Assembly: GCA_963920525.1 (NCBI GenBank)
Contig: OY986435.1
Location: 177,104,266-177,168,265 of the forward strand
Direction of reading: 5' to 3'
Origin: Dichetophora obliterata
Taxonomy: Eukaryota > Arthropoda > Insecta > Diptera > Sciomyzidae
DNA length: 64,000 bases
A program made the position numbers and the translations under genes. The notes under the pieces were generated by a model, which had not been told where the DNA came from, searched no databases, and saw only the letters and a list, made by a program, of their open reading frames with translations. Positions 11,434 through 22,339 of the stretch are shown one piece after another (position 1 is the first letter of the stretch; each line of letters begins with the position of its first letter).

Positions 11434-11750
11434 CTAGTATTCCCCGGCAGACGTTGTCCTGCCACAGACAGCCTTACTGCCATATACAAATATGTCAATA
11501 ATGCCAAATATATTCACCATTTTCAGTATAGCTGCCGAAAGTAAGCATATGAACTAAATTACCAAACTTTTGTCTAATACGATCAAATCGTGCGAAATAT
11601 AGCATTTTTGTTGATTTGTAAGCGGTAAAAAGGGGTGCGGCTAAATTATTTCCCTTAAACCATCTCATACTCGAAACAAATCGACTGCAAAAATATCAGC
11701 TCAATTTAACTTAAACCTGGCGCGCTTTGCTTCACTCCACGCTGACCCCG
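11434..11750 (-). mobile_element. Helitron-like 3' fragment, minus strand
   Basis: Read on the minus strand, this is the same 3' region as 2370-2608: shared words GTGAAGCAAAGCGCGCCAGG, CAGTCGATTTGTTTCGAGTA and AATGCTATATTTCGCACG, then the hairpin (GGCAG / CTGCC) and CTAG at 11437-11434 followed by T. The 5' part is missing. Two copies in opposite orientation lie 9 kb apart. Confidence 0.7.
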
Positions 11751-12926
11751 CGTGTATATTAAATATACATAAATTTAATATACAATATTAAAATTTTCCG
11801 CACTTGATATTTCTGATATTTCTTGATATTTCTGCACTTGATTTACTTATTTAAGATTAAAAAGTAAAATTACGTTATTATAGTGCGTTTACACCAAACC
11901 TTCAAAATGTGTTTTGAGCATTTATCGCGTTTAAGAGCCAAAACACGACTTATTTTAAGTGTTTTACCATACAAAATTTAAAACACCTCACAGCGAGTTT
12001 TATTATAAAACTCAGCGCTGACTGTGCTCGCTTTCAATACTGCCATGTCTGTCAAATTCAGCTGTGTGGCGAATGGAAACAAAAGAAAAGAAATAAAATG
12101 TTTTGCTTCGTTTTGACATTTGCTGCAGTATGCTCTCATCTGGTGCTCATCTACCTGTATTCTTCTACCATACTTGAAAGCGTTTCTTTACACATTTTTC
12201 AAGCTAGAGAGAGAGGAAGAACAAACAAAATGTCACTCTCTATTCTATTATAATTACTTTAAATTTACTTAAAAAATTTCTTCTAGCACGAATTTCAAGC
12301 TACAAACAGGTGAATGTCAATAATAAGATCAATATTTTTGATTGTTTTGTGAGACAAAAACGATTCCTATCAGTAAATGCAAGTACTATTGTTTTATGTA
12401 TTTTGCACAAAGTATTTTTTTTTTACGAATAATCTAATAATTTCAAGCAACAATAAATTTTTTCTGTTGCGAAAAGGCGTGAACAGCTTGAAACTTACTT
12501 GAAGTCGTTTCCGTACTTTTTGATTAATATTCTCATTTTGACAGATAATCAAGTTACTCTCTATTACTTGAACTTTACTCGAACTTTACTTAGGGTAATG
12601 TTACGGTGGTCGTCATATGATCCCTGGTCATGACACTTTTTACGCTCTTTTTCGTTTGATGAGCTGTGTGACGAAAGTATGTTATGCTGGTAGTCATATG
12701 ATGCCTAAGCACCAGTACACTATTTGCTACTTTTAGTATTTTTTCAACCGATGAGTGTTGCTATTAAACATGTTTCATTACTGCTTTCATACATTTCGTA
12801 CTAAAAGTGTACTTTTTTCGTGCCTAAACACAAATGTTGTGAATAATTCCACAACGCAACACTGTTTTGATCCCATGATTTCATATTTTTGTCGAATCAT
12901 TTGGTGACCGTAGTGGTGAAAATTTA
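11751..12926. other. Gene-free stretch inside the Tc1-like shell
   Basis: No exon recognised. The text around 12603-12630 (TTACGGTGGTCGTCATATG) is weakly inverted at about 12890-12920 (CATTTGGTGACCGTAGTGG), so a small degenerate MITE may occupy 12603-12920. Otherwise AT-rich filler. Confidence 0.35.
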
Positions 12927-13352
12927 AGGCTGGATTACCCAAGCGTAAGGTAACGTAGCGCGACGTTGCCAATTGTCAAGCTAAAATCTGTTTAATGATA
13001 AATGTGTACAAGTCGTTACCGAAATCGTAACGTGGCGTGACGCAGCGTAGAAGTCTGTAGAAAATAGATTTCTACGCAACGTTACGATTTTTGACAGTTC
13101 GGCAGCTGTGTTACAAGCGAAAAAATTTGTTTAACTTCACATTTTTGTAAATTTTAATACTTATAAGAAAGAATGCAATCTTTTATTGACGAGGAGAAGT
13201 AAATAAGCCTTCTAGAATAAAATGAGTGCCCTGCACTACGCCGCCTGCACTACGTTGGATTACGATTTCGGTAATCGCTTATCCTCGAGGCAACGTCGCA
13301 CTACGCTACATCCCGCTGCGCCACCTCACGTTACGCTTGGGTAATCAAGCCT
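12927..13352. mobile_element. MITE with TTA target duplication (PIF/Harbinger-like)
   Basis: The terminal repeats AGGCTGGATTACCCAAGCGT and its inverted partner ACGCTTGGGTAATCAAGCCT enclose 426 bp, flanked by TTA on both sides (12924-12926, 13353-13355). The 3-bp TTA duplication is characteristic of PIF/Harbinger. Interior words rich in ACGTTACG/CGTAACG resemble those of the element at 34980-35451, suggesting a common superfamily. No transposase. Confidence 0.65.
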
Positions 13353-13932
13353 TTACTCTCTTGCTCTCGCTCTCAAATTTTTAATTTACATTGAAACAAC
13401 AACAATGCATGACCATGATGAGCCGTCAAAAAATTGTGAGCGAAAGAACAATTTGTGTGTCAAATTGTGTTATTTGTTTGAGTTGCTAGATGATGTTCTA
13501 TAGTTTTTATTGTGAGAATTAAGTATAAATAAATATTAAATGCAATTAATTGTGCCGTGTTGTGTTGACAAAAACTTATTGCAGTTGTCTTCGCCGTTTT
13601 TGCTATTTTATTTGCCATGAAGCTTTGGCCAGCATGCAAATTGTCTTGCATTTACATCATGTTTTTTTTTTTAATAACGCACAGCGTCTCGTATATTTTT
13701 TATTGTTTTCCATATTACTTTATGCTCACTTTAATATCAGTAAATATCTTATAAACTTGCAGAAAGACGAGAATTCAACAAAATTTGTTTTCATTGCAAT
13801 TCACCATCAGCTGTTTTTGACAAGAGCGGGGAAACATAATTTTATCATTTTGAGAGAGAAGTGTCAAACTCACTAACACCTATATTTCTTACACCATGAA
13901 CACAACAAATGTTTCTATCTTGTTAGCTTGGC

Positions 13933-14254
13933 CATGGTATAATTATTTGACAAGGTAGCCGTGACAGTTTTTAGGCGATTGCTAGTTGTCAAAAACATCT
14001 AAAGAAGTTGTAGTTTGCTGCTGTTGACTAGCTATGTGCTTATTTTTAACTTTTCTTTAATTCATTAAATTTATTCGCGAAGTTTATTGAAATGTTTTTA
14101 GTTTGCTGCGGTTGACTAGCTATGTTTAAGTCGTCGCTTATTTTTTCACTTTTCTTTGATTAATTGCATGAACAGCTAATTTCGACAGCTGCCCATCGCC
14201 GCTCGTGAGAAAAAAGCCAGTCTACGCTACTACCTTGTCAGTAATTGTGCCATG
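13933..14254. mobile_element. hAT-type MITE, perfect 8-bp TSD
   Basis: The 322-bp element has inverted ends CATGGTATAATTATTTGACA and TGTCAGTAATTGTGCCATG. The perfect 8-bp duplication AGCTTGGC occurs at 13925-13932 and 14255-14262. The interior contains the word TTGACTAGCTATGT twice (near 14020 and 14110). An 8-bp TSD points to hAT mobilisation. No coding sequence. Confidence 0.75.
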
Positions 14255-14419
14255 AGCTTGGCTTTGCATGTTGCTCAAATAGAGCTTAAAAAGAGAAAGC
14301 TTTTTTTCGCTAAGAATAGGAACAAAGAAATTGTATGGTAATGCTCTTATGAGTTTAATTAATTATTTTAATAATAACACTGTGCATGAATCGGTCTTTT
14401 TTTGCAACCAAGCTAGGGA

Positions 14420-15279
14420 CATATCATTTCAGCATAATTTGAGAACGCTGAACTTAAAGGTGCTTACCGTTTTTTAATTCTTCGGCCCGTTTTTGAGAAA
14501 TTGAAGGTTCAAGGTCAAGTACATGTTGCTGCAGTTTTTGTTAGAAAAACGTTTTTCTCGTTAACTTTATCGACTTCATGTCAAGAGTGAAACACTAAGA
14601 ATCACCTGGAGAATAATTTTTTAGACAGTTAAACCCTCGAAACCCTACTCATATGTTCCAAATTGACCTCATAATTCAAAAAAACCCTTTTTTCATATAA
14701 AAGCTTTGTTCAAACAAAAACAAGTAAGCTTTTTTACGGAAAAATATTCCCCTGTAGATGCTCTTTTAGGAGACATTTGTTGGAATTTATATGAAGAAGC
14801 AGAAGAAACAGATGAATCTATTTGAGAAAATAAAGAAAAATATGTATGAAAAATTTAGTTTTAATACCTTTCAGGTCGTTTTAGGGACACGAAAGGTTAG
14901 CTAATTTGGTTTAATTTGTAATTTCATTAAGCGCCACTATCAGGGGAATATTTTTCCGTCAAAAAGCTTACTTGTTTTTGTTTGAACCAAGCTTTTATAA
15001 GAAAAAAAAGGGTTTTTTTGATTTCTGAGTTCAATTTGGACCATAAGAGTTGAGTTTCGAGGATTAAACAGTTTTAAAAAGTTATTCTCCAAGTAACTTT
15101 AAATGTTTCACTCATTGACATGAAGTCGATTAAGTTAATGAGAAAAAAGTTTTTCTAACAAAAACTGCATCAACATGTACTTGACCTTGAACCTTCAATT
15201 TCTCGAAAACGGGCCCAAGGATTAAAAAACGGTAAACGCCATTAAATTCAGCGTCCTCGCAGTATGCTGAAATGATATG
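14420..15279. mobile_element. Foldback element with ~335-bp arms
   Basis: Arms 14420-14754 and 14941-15279 are inverted copies of each other along their whole length, with scattered mismatches. Ends CATATCATTTCAGCAT / ATGCTGAAATGATATG; inner ends CGGAAAAATATTCCCCTG / CAGGGGAATATTTTTCCG. The 186-bp spacer has no open frame. Such structures are foldback-type or long-TIR non-autonomous transposons. No TSD could be assigned. Confidence 0.8.
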
Positions 15280-15384
15280 AACATTTATATAGCTTATCTT
15301 TCAAATGTATAAAATAGCTACCCAACAGAAAAAGAATTATTGAAATAGCGCCTGCCGTTCTCAAGCTCTGAGCTGACTAATGTA

Positions 15385-16672
15385 TTGGGGGTTGGAATTA
15401 ATTTTAAAGGTTTTTTTTTCGGTTTTTGAGCATTTATTTAGAAACAACGGTACAATGTATATTATTCAAAGTATTGTCCATCGTTAGCTACAACATTTTC
15501 CCATCTTTCTGGCAGCATATGGATTCCGCGCCGGAAGAACGATTCGTCTTTTGAGGCAATCCACGAATCGACCCATTTTTTGGTATCCTCGTAAGAAGTG
15601 AAGCGCTGCTCAGCCAAGCCATGCGTCATCGATCTGAATAGGTGGTAGTCGGAAGGGGCTATGTCTGGGCTATAAGGCGGGTGGGGTAGCACATCCCAAT
15701 TCAGCGCCTCCAACGTTTCCTTGACGGTTCTTGCAACATGTGGCCGTGCGTTGTCATGTTGAAAAACCACTTTGTCGTGTCTTTTGGCATATTCCGGCCG
15801 TTTAACCTTTAATGCTCGGCTCAATTGCATCAATTGTTGTTGGTAGCGTTCCCCAGTGATGGTTTCGTTAGGTTTTAGCAGCTCATAGTACACGACACCC
15901 TTCTGATCCCACCAAATACACAACATAAGCTTGGCGCCATGAATATTCGGCTTGGCCCTCGATGTTGATGCATGGCCGGGTGGTCCCCACGATTTTTTCC
16001 GCTTAGGATTATCGTAATGGATCCACTTTTCATCGCCAGTGACAATACGATGCAAAAAACTCTTCCTTTTATGCCGTTGAAGCAGTTGTTCGCACATGCA
16101 AAATCGCCGTTCAACGTCTCTCGGCTTCAACTGGTACGGCACCCAATTTCCTTGCTTTTGAATCATTCCCATGGCCTTCAAGCGTTTGCCGACCGTTGAT
16201 AAGTCAACTCCCAATGATTCTGACAATTCTTGAAGGGTTTGACACGGGTCTTCATCGAGCAAAGCCTCCAATTCCTCATCTTCAAACTTTTTCGGCTGGC
16301 CCGGACGCTCTTTGTCTTCCGTATCAAAATCACCACTTTTAAACCGACGGAACCAGTACTCACAAGTAGAAATCGATGGAGCATAGTCCCCGTAAGCCTC
16401 AGTAAGCGTGCGTTGTGCTTCAACCACTTTTTTCTTCAAATGGAAGCACAAAAGTAAACCTTCCCGCAAATTGCGTTTTGTTGGAACGAAAGTCGACATG
16501 TTCACAGAGAAAAAAATATATGTTGTTTACACTTCAGTGGAATGACACATACTGAAAAATGAAGCTTAGACAATGTGCTTTGAAATGAATATAGTCACAG
16601 GTGTGCCCGATGCGATCTATTGATAGTTACGCCATCTCTTAGAAAACCTTTAAAACTAATTCCAACCCCCAA
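15385..16672 (-). mobile_element. Complete mariner element (Mos1-like), apparently intact
   Basis: The 1288-bp element is bounded by TA on both sides (15383-15384, 16673-16674). The terminal repeats match for 28 bp with one mismatch: left starts TTGGGGGTTGGAATTAATTT, right (inward) TTGGGGGTTGGAATTAGTTT. Length, TIR length and TA targets match the mariner/Mos1 pattern. It carries an uninterrupted transposase gene on the minus strand and lies within the Tc1-like shell, next to the foldback. Confidence 0.92.
15462..16499 (-). CDS. mariner transposase (345 aa, intact)
   Basis: Cut-and-paste transposase of the mariner family, which binds the element's TIRs, excises it and reinserts it at TA. I chose the ATG at 16499 (protein MSTFVP...) rather than the one two codons upstream, because it gives 345 aa, the Mos1 length. 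An N-terminal bipartite HTH region (about residues 1-115) precedes the linker block WVPYQL (119-124). The DD34D catalytic triad is complete: Asp156 in VTGDEKW, Asp249 in FQHDNARPH and Asp284 in SPDIAPSDYHLF, with 34 residues between the last two. These are the same positions as in Mos1. No stop, frameshift or missing block is seen, so the gene could encode active protein. Sequence style places it near the mauritiana subfamily, an inference by eye. Whether it is expressed cannot be told. Confidence 0.93.
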   Translation of the reverse strand: MSTFVPTKRNLREGLLLCFHLKKKVVEAQRTLTEAYGDYAPSISTCEYWFRRFKSGDFDTEDKERPGQPKKFEDEELEALLDEDPCQTLQELSESLGVDLSTVGKRLKAMGMIQKQGNWVPYQLKPRDVERRFCMCEQLLQRHKRKSFLHRIVTGDEKWIHYDNPKRKKSWGPPGHASTSRAKPNIHGAKLMLCIWWDQKGVVYYELLKPNETITGERYQQQLMQLSRALKVKRPEYAKRHDKVVFQHDNARPHVARTVKETLEALNWDVLPHPPYSPDIAPSDYHLFRSMTHGLAEQRFTSYEDTKKWVDSWIASKDESFFRRGIHMLPERWENVVANDGQYFE

Positions 16673-16885
16673 TACGTGAGTCTGCTTTTATATATTAGTT
16701 CAGATATAGATAAATGTTTTATCAGAAATACCAATTATTTAATTTACTATCACATTTTGGAATAGAACAAAATATATAGCTGCTACGCTACCTGGTTAAA
16801 TCTCGCCGACTTTTTGCAAGGTTCTTGGTACGCAACTTCCACACTCCTGTACAATTCATTAATCTACTAACAAAGCGATGTTTTC

Positions 16886-17100
16886 CAATTCTATTCCTAA
16901 GGAATTAAGGCGTTCAATTACCAATTACAATTCCCGTAATGGAATTTACAATTTTTTACATTTCCATTCCTGAGGAATTGAGATGTCCAATTACCAATTA
17001 CAATTCCTATAATGGAATTGGCGATTTTTTTCCAATTACATTCCTAAGGAATTGAGATGCACAATTAAATCCTAATTCGAAGGATTTGGAATTGAGGTGA
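16886..17100. repeat. ~73-bp tandem repeat, about 2.7 units
   Basis: The palindromic word ATTCCT(A/G)AGGAATT recurs at 16893, 16966 and 17040, so the period is 73-74 bp. Units also share CAATTACCAATTACAATTCC and TAATGGAATT. The repeat lies just inside the right end of the Tc1-like shell. No coding role seen. Confidence 0.8.
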
Positions 17101-17399
17101 AATTAAATTAAAAGAGAATCAGTACAACCCATCTCTGACTCTAGTGTTATCGTTTTAAAAAAGTTCAAAATTGAGTACATACGAGTTGTTTTTGTTTTAT
17201 TTTTTTATCTTTGACTTAATTCATTTTCGTTTTGTGTTAAGAATTAAAAAAATTGAAAAAATTGTTCGATTTGCTTAGTTATTAACCTTTTATTCGCTGT
17301 GGAATGCAAGAAGTTCATAAATGTACTCATTTTGCTCCCCACTGTATGTATGACTTAATGCATAATTTTCTTAAATTCTGTTATGATGAAGAAAATTTT

Positions 17400-17780
17400 G
17401 AGACAAACAAATCGTCCAAAATGTAAAATACCTTCATAATTTACCACTTACATAATATAATATACATTGCGCATCTATTACATAATAATAACATTAAAAA
17501 CACTTCTAAAAACTTTTTTCCTAACTTTTAACCATTCAGTTATTCAATAAAGTATTACTTATCGCACCTACACAAAGCTTAAAATTGTGCAACTTTGTAG
17601 CACGCCAAATCGGAAATTCCGAACGAAGCAGATAAAGAAACCCACAACATAGCTGTTAACAACATCTATACAATTCATATGCTTTTTTTAACAGCAGCAA
17701 CGCCCGCTTTATTTACCTTGAAAAACGTTTGCTTTCACTCATTACATTTCATGTGATTTGAGAAACATTTTAAGATATTG
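17400..17780. other. Gene-free stretch between the Tc1-like shell and the next element
   Basis: AT-rich, no exon or repeat recognised. Confidence 0.4.
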
Positions 17781-18383
17781 GCCTGTATGCATAAAAAAGA
17801 GTGAACGCTGCAAAGTAGTGTTTGCTACTAAGTAGTGAAAGGTCAGTAGTGAACACTTCTTTTGGTATGAATAAAAGTTTTAAGTAAGCTCTATTTTCGA
17901 ATTTCGAACTTACTTCTTTATTATTTGTGATAAAAATAAAACTTTTGGGGCACGATTACGATTTCATGAGCGCCACGATTTTAAAATGTTTTCTAGAAGA
18001 GAAAAAATTTTTTGACTGAACAAAAAATTGATAACTCAACTACTTATCGAGTTATCGATTTTTTAAATTGTTTTCGTACTTTAAAAATTTCGTAATTTAA
18101 AAAAACATCTATATATTTGCCATTATTCAATCGCTTCATAAGATTGACATGTCATTTAAAAGACAATTAAATAACCTTTTTAATGCTATGCAATACTCAT
18201 GCAATATTCATTGCAAGAATATTTTAAATTTTATAAGTAAATTTATATCATATTTGAATTTTTTAATTGAAAGAACCGTTATATTCTTCCTAATTTGAGT
18301 AATTAAGGTACTACAAATATATTGTATTCATAAAGCTTTAACATTGACCTTTCATTTTATACATTAATATATATATATATATT

Positions 18384-18650
18384 AGGGCGGGTCAAAATCT
18401 GGCTCAGCGAAATTCGTAAAATACATGTAATTTCAAGACTTTTTCTCCACTACAGCATATACAAATTCTGAAAAAAAGCTGTGCGGACTTTCGTAAATAG
18501 ATTCATACACATACATTCATACATTCATATTTTATAATTGAGAACAAAATCTATTTACGAAAGTCCGCACAGCCTTGAAATTACATGTATTTTACGAATT
18601 TCGCTGAGCCAGACCTCCAAAAAATTCGTCCATACAAATTGACCCGCCCT
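18384..18650. mobile_element. Palindromic MITE inserted in a (TA)n tract
   Basis: The ends AGGGCGGGTCAA and TTGACCCGCCCT are nested in ATATATAT runs on both sides. Arms extend inward with shared words GCTCAGCGAAATTCGTAAAA and ATACATGTAATTTCAAG. A further inner inverted pair, GTGCGGACTTTCGTAAATAG, shows that most of the element folds on itself. A TA target is consistent with Tc1/mariner-type mobilisation. No coding sequence. Confidence 0.75.
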
Positions 18651-18710
18651 AATATATATATATATATATATTGTGCATTTTAAAAAATTCTTTATAAGAA
18701 AATCAAAACA

Positions 18711-19690
18711 ACTAAGGTAAAAATGCTTGAAAAGACAACTTTTCTTACAAGGGCAAATCATTTCATCACAAAAAATACCATAAAACAAGAAATAAAGCAT
18801 ATATATTATATACCAAATTAAAGAAAAATTGTTAGGCTTTAATAATTTGTTTTTCATAATACATAATACAGTAGCGGTAGTTTCTGAGAGAATAACGGTT
18901 TTATGTAAGCAAATATTTTACTTTTACATATTTTATTTGTTTAAAACTTATGCTAAAGCTTCACATATCACCTTTTAAATAATACCTTAAATATCAATAT
19001 CGCCTGTACAATAAGAAAAATATAGCTAGTTTTCTTAAAAGATACTAAAAAAATTTCTTAAAAAAATCGATAACTTGAAAACAAATTGGTAAATAGAGTT
19101 TTCCTTCAACCATTCTTCTTTTTATTGAAATTTTTTCGAGAATCCGTTTTCAAATCGCGGCACACTGAAAATCGTAGTCTCCTTAGAAAGTAGACCAACT
19201 AAGGTAAATTTGCTTGAAATAATAACTTTCTATACAAGGGGAAATCATATCATCACAAAAAAACACCATCAAACATAAAATAAATTATAAATATACCAAA
19301 TGAAAGATAAATTTATAAGCTTTAATTTTTTTCTTTCCATAAGTCACAATAATAACGGTAGTTTTTGAGAAAATAACAGTTTAATATAAACAAAAATTTT
19401 ACTTTTACATTCAAATAGCTATGAAATGTGCAATACTCAACGGATTTGATAAATTTAACACTGTTATGAAAGCTTATTATGTTTTTTTAAAGTTATACCT
19501 CAACTATATCAATCGGTAATATAATAAGGAAAATATAGCATCTGTTCCAAAACGATCACCAAAGAAAAATACTTTTTTTAAATATCGATAACTCAAAAAC
19601 AAATCGGTAAATCTATTTTTCCTTTGGCAATTCCTATTTTTATGAAAAGTAGTCTACTAATCCATTGTCAAATCGCTGCTCTCAAGAAAT
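18711..19690. repeat. Diverged ~490-bp tandem duplication
   Basis: 18711-19197 and 19198-19690 run in parallel. Both begin CAACTAAGGTAAA, continue with ACAAGGG(C/G)AAATCAT and AACGGTAGTTT(C/T)TGAGA, and end with TCGATAACT(T/C)(G/A)AAAACAAAT and CAAATCGC. Identity is moderate, with many substitutions. No open frame is conserved between the copies. A related partial copy may lie at about 17930-18070. Confidence 0.65.
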
Positions 19691-20125
19691 CGTAATCTCG
19701 CTACTTTTGAGAATCGATAAAGTGACCGAAAATTATCTTCATGGTCAAATCTTCTTAATTTATAACATTTTTTTATATTTTCGCGATTAAAATTTATAAA
19801 CATTACCATTTTGAAACAAATTTATATAAACAAGTCTAATCAAAAGCACACTACAGAAATGTAATTGTGATCACTTCGTTTTAAGTAGTAAACACTTCTT
19901 TTATGCATATCAAATATAAGTTTTTCGAAAATAGTGTAGTCAAAAAAGCAGTAGCGTAACTATATTTTATACGCCCGCCCGCAGTTTTCTAAAAGCGCCC
20001 TGCTATTTACTTTTAGAGTAAAACTATGTTAGGTTACTAGAAGCGTAGGAGAAAACAAGAGAACTCTTAACAAAAAAAAAAGAGAACAAGAAAAGACTTT
20101 TTTAATTCAGTAGTCATCATTAGAG

Positions 20126-20228
20126 AGCATAAAAATATGCACGATAAAACTTGATTTATGCGCATTAAAAAGCACGAAAAATCGAAAATATGCTCGATGA
20201 ATTTAAAAATATGCTCGATAAAAATATT
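20126..20228 (+). repeat. Short A-rich tandem words within the hAT
   Basis: The word AAATATGC(A/T)CGAT(G/A)AA occurs about three to four times with slight changes. It is noncoding and probably a decayed minisatellite within the transposon. Confidence 0.5.
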
Positions 20229-20509
20229 TTAAGAGACAAATTAAACAAAATTGTACAAATTTTGGAACGGAATATATATTTCTAATCTTTTAAAATATTT
20301 GAATAGCATTAGCTTTAAGCGTTTTAATATGTTGAATTTCTTACGTATACCTGAATGTAGTAAAAAAAACCCTTTTTTTAAATAAACGTAAAAACTTAAA
20401 AATAATATTAACTTGTACTGAGCAACTTCGTTTTCAGTCCTTTTGTTACTATTGAATTAACTTAACAAAAACAGTATAAAATGCAGTTAAACATTTTTCA
20501 AATTTTAGA

Positions 20510-20668
20510 ATAGTAATAAACTACCAAGTGTTGCTTAAAATTCTCCATTCAAAAATTTCTCCGTTTTTCAGTTAAAAACGATGAATATGCAGAGAATCTA
20601 CGTTCAACATCGCAAAATATTGCCGGGCAATATCTTAGGTTTGATAATTCTTCGGGCGAAAGTTTGCT
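20510..20668 (-). pseudogene. hAT transposase C-terminal dimerisation (hAT-C) relic
   Basis: Translated on the minus strand, the block reads ELSNLRYCPAIFCDVERRFS then AYSSFLTEKRRNF, an in-frame stop, and MENFKQHLVVYY. CDVER.FS....L...RR.F...NFKQ.LVVY is the well-known C-terminal hAT dimerisation motif. It is about 50 residues long with at least one stop. It gives the strand of the surrounding hAT: transposase 5' end toward 24165, 3' end toward 19949. No BED finger or catalytic block survives that I could see. Confidence 0.8.
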
Positions 20669-20699
20669 CGCATGCTCACTAACAACTCGTTTTTTTTAA

Positions 20700-22335
20700 A
20701 CAAAATTTTTCGAAGACTTTATGTCCTTAAATCCTACATTACGATGCAATATGCAAATTCATATTTTTATCCTCTCTAGTCATCATTTATTACAACAGTT
20801 ATATATTATAAATATCTTATTTTATAAATAAATTTATATATTATTTTAAAATTCTATTAAAAAATTCATTCTGTTAAAAAAAAGCAATAACGTAAAAAAC
20901 ATTTTTTATAATATTAAATATTATACAATTTATAATAAATATTATAAGATTTGATTACAAATTAGGTAAAAAGAAAACATATATCAATCATTTAAAAATG
21001 TTAAACTAACTTAAAGTTTGAAAAATGAGATCAATTATTTTCTTATTGGTGAAATGATAATTTTAAGATGTTAAGTTTAAGGTACTATTGCAGTGTGAAG
21101 CTATAAAAAACACCTTTTTTTACCTAGTATTATTAAATTTAATGATTCCAATTTTTTACATGATGAAGAATTATTCAAGAGGAAATAAAAAAAAAATTTT
21201 TGTCTTTATAGTTGTTGTTAATTTCCTACAGGGAATTTTTGCACATAACGTTGGTTTCTCGTCTCCAGCATTTACAAGCTTCTGAAAGTAGAAAATCAAA
21301 GTGCATTCTTGAGTTAAGGGTTGTAGTTGAGCACTCAACCTCCGCAAATAAAAAAAAATAAAAAAATGGCATGCGTTGAAAAATAAATGTACAAAAAACT
21401 CTCTTTTTTGCCGAAACTTTCAGCCATACAAAAACAATAAAAGTTTTTTGGCTTTTCATAGGTCTAGTGCTTAACAGAGTCTATAAAAATCACAATGAAT
21501 CAAGATTCATTGAAATCGATCAAGTAAAATTCCAGATATCTTAGAAGCCAATTCGAAAAATCTTGTTTCGAGAAAAACGCGATTAGAGATTTAAAGGTTC
21601 TTGAATATTACGCGACATGCTATTATAATATGTGTTATAACTGTTTTCTATTTGATATTATTTTCTCAAATTTTGTATACGTATTCTTAAAACCTTACAG
21701 AACCATATTCTATCGAAAAATTAAAATGGATTTTAGATTTTTTACACACTGTAATAGTACCTTAAATGTTTTGTATTTGACGTTACCTGTTAACTAAAGA
21801 ATTTAACTAACGTCACAAAATATGACCAACTGAATGATTAAAATAACATCAGCAGCTGACTTGCTGAAAATATGAAAGCTAACGGGTAAATCGACTTCGA
21901 CCATAATCGAGTTTTGCCAAACAAAGGTGACTTTTGCTAAAAAAAAAATCGGCTTTTTTCACGTCGATTATTGCACCCTGAGAAATCGTCTGTACATGAC
22001 TTATATTTTATTTAAGCACATATTATTAAATTATTTTTCATTTATTGTTGTTAGTTTTAAACAATAATAATTTGCAAAGGAAAGGCTATGAGAATTGGCA
22101 CGAATATCTTTCTTGGCAAAATTAATTTATGTTGAAAAAGTTATACAAATCCGCCCTCTGCCACACCCACCTCCCATATAAACGAAACCCATTTTTGCCT
22201 GAAACTTCATTAAGTCTTCTTTCAAAACAGCGAAATTTGCTACATCAATATCTTTTGTGATTATAGATAAATGGAAAATTTTATAGGCGAATGCCACTTC
22301 CATTTATCATATTTTAGTAACACAGCCTTGAAAAA
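20700..22335. other. Decayed hAT interior, no gene recognised
   Basis: AT-rich with short frames only. It presumably once held the rest of the hAT transposase. The block 22130-22320 is less AT-rich but has no domain I can name. Confidence 0.4.
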
Positions 22336-22339
22336 TACT

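Larger units (their letters stand above)
9315..17344. mobile_element. Tc1-like element shell with ~180-bp inverted repeats
   Basis: The termini CAGTGGGGAGCAAAA at 9315 and its reverse complement ending at 17344 are each flanked by TA (9313-9314, 17345-17346), as expected for Tc1/mariner insertion. The two ends match for about 180 bp (right repeat 17162-17344; left repeat 9315-9409 plus about 10659-10775), with shared words AAGCAAATCGAACAATTTT and AACAACTCGTATGTACTCAA. The left repeat is split by a DD41D mariner. No Tc1 transposase remains. The interior is occupied by other elements. It could alternatively be two separate solo ends in inverted orientation. Confidence 0.6.

Noticed and set aside
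13550..13876. 108-codon plus-strand frame
   Set aside because: No recognisable domain, AT-rich codons and no splice signals. It sits between two MITEs within the Tc1-like shell.
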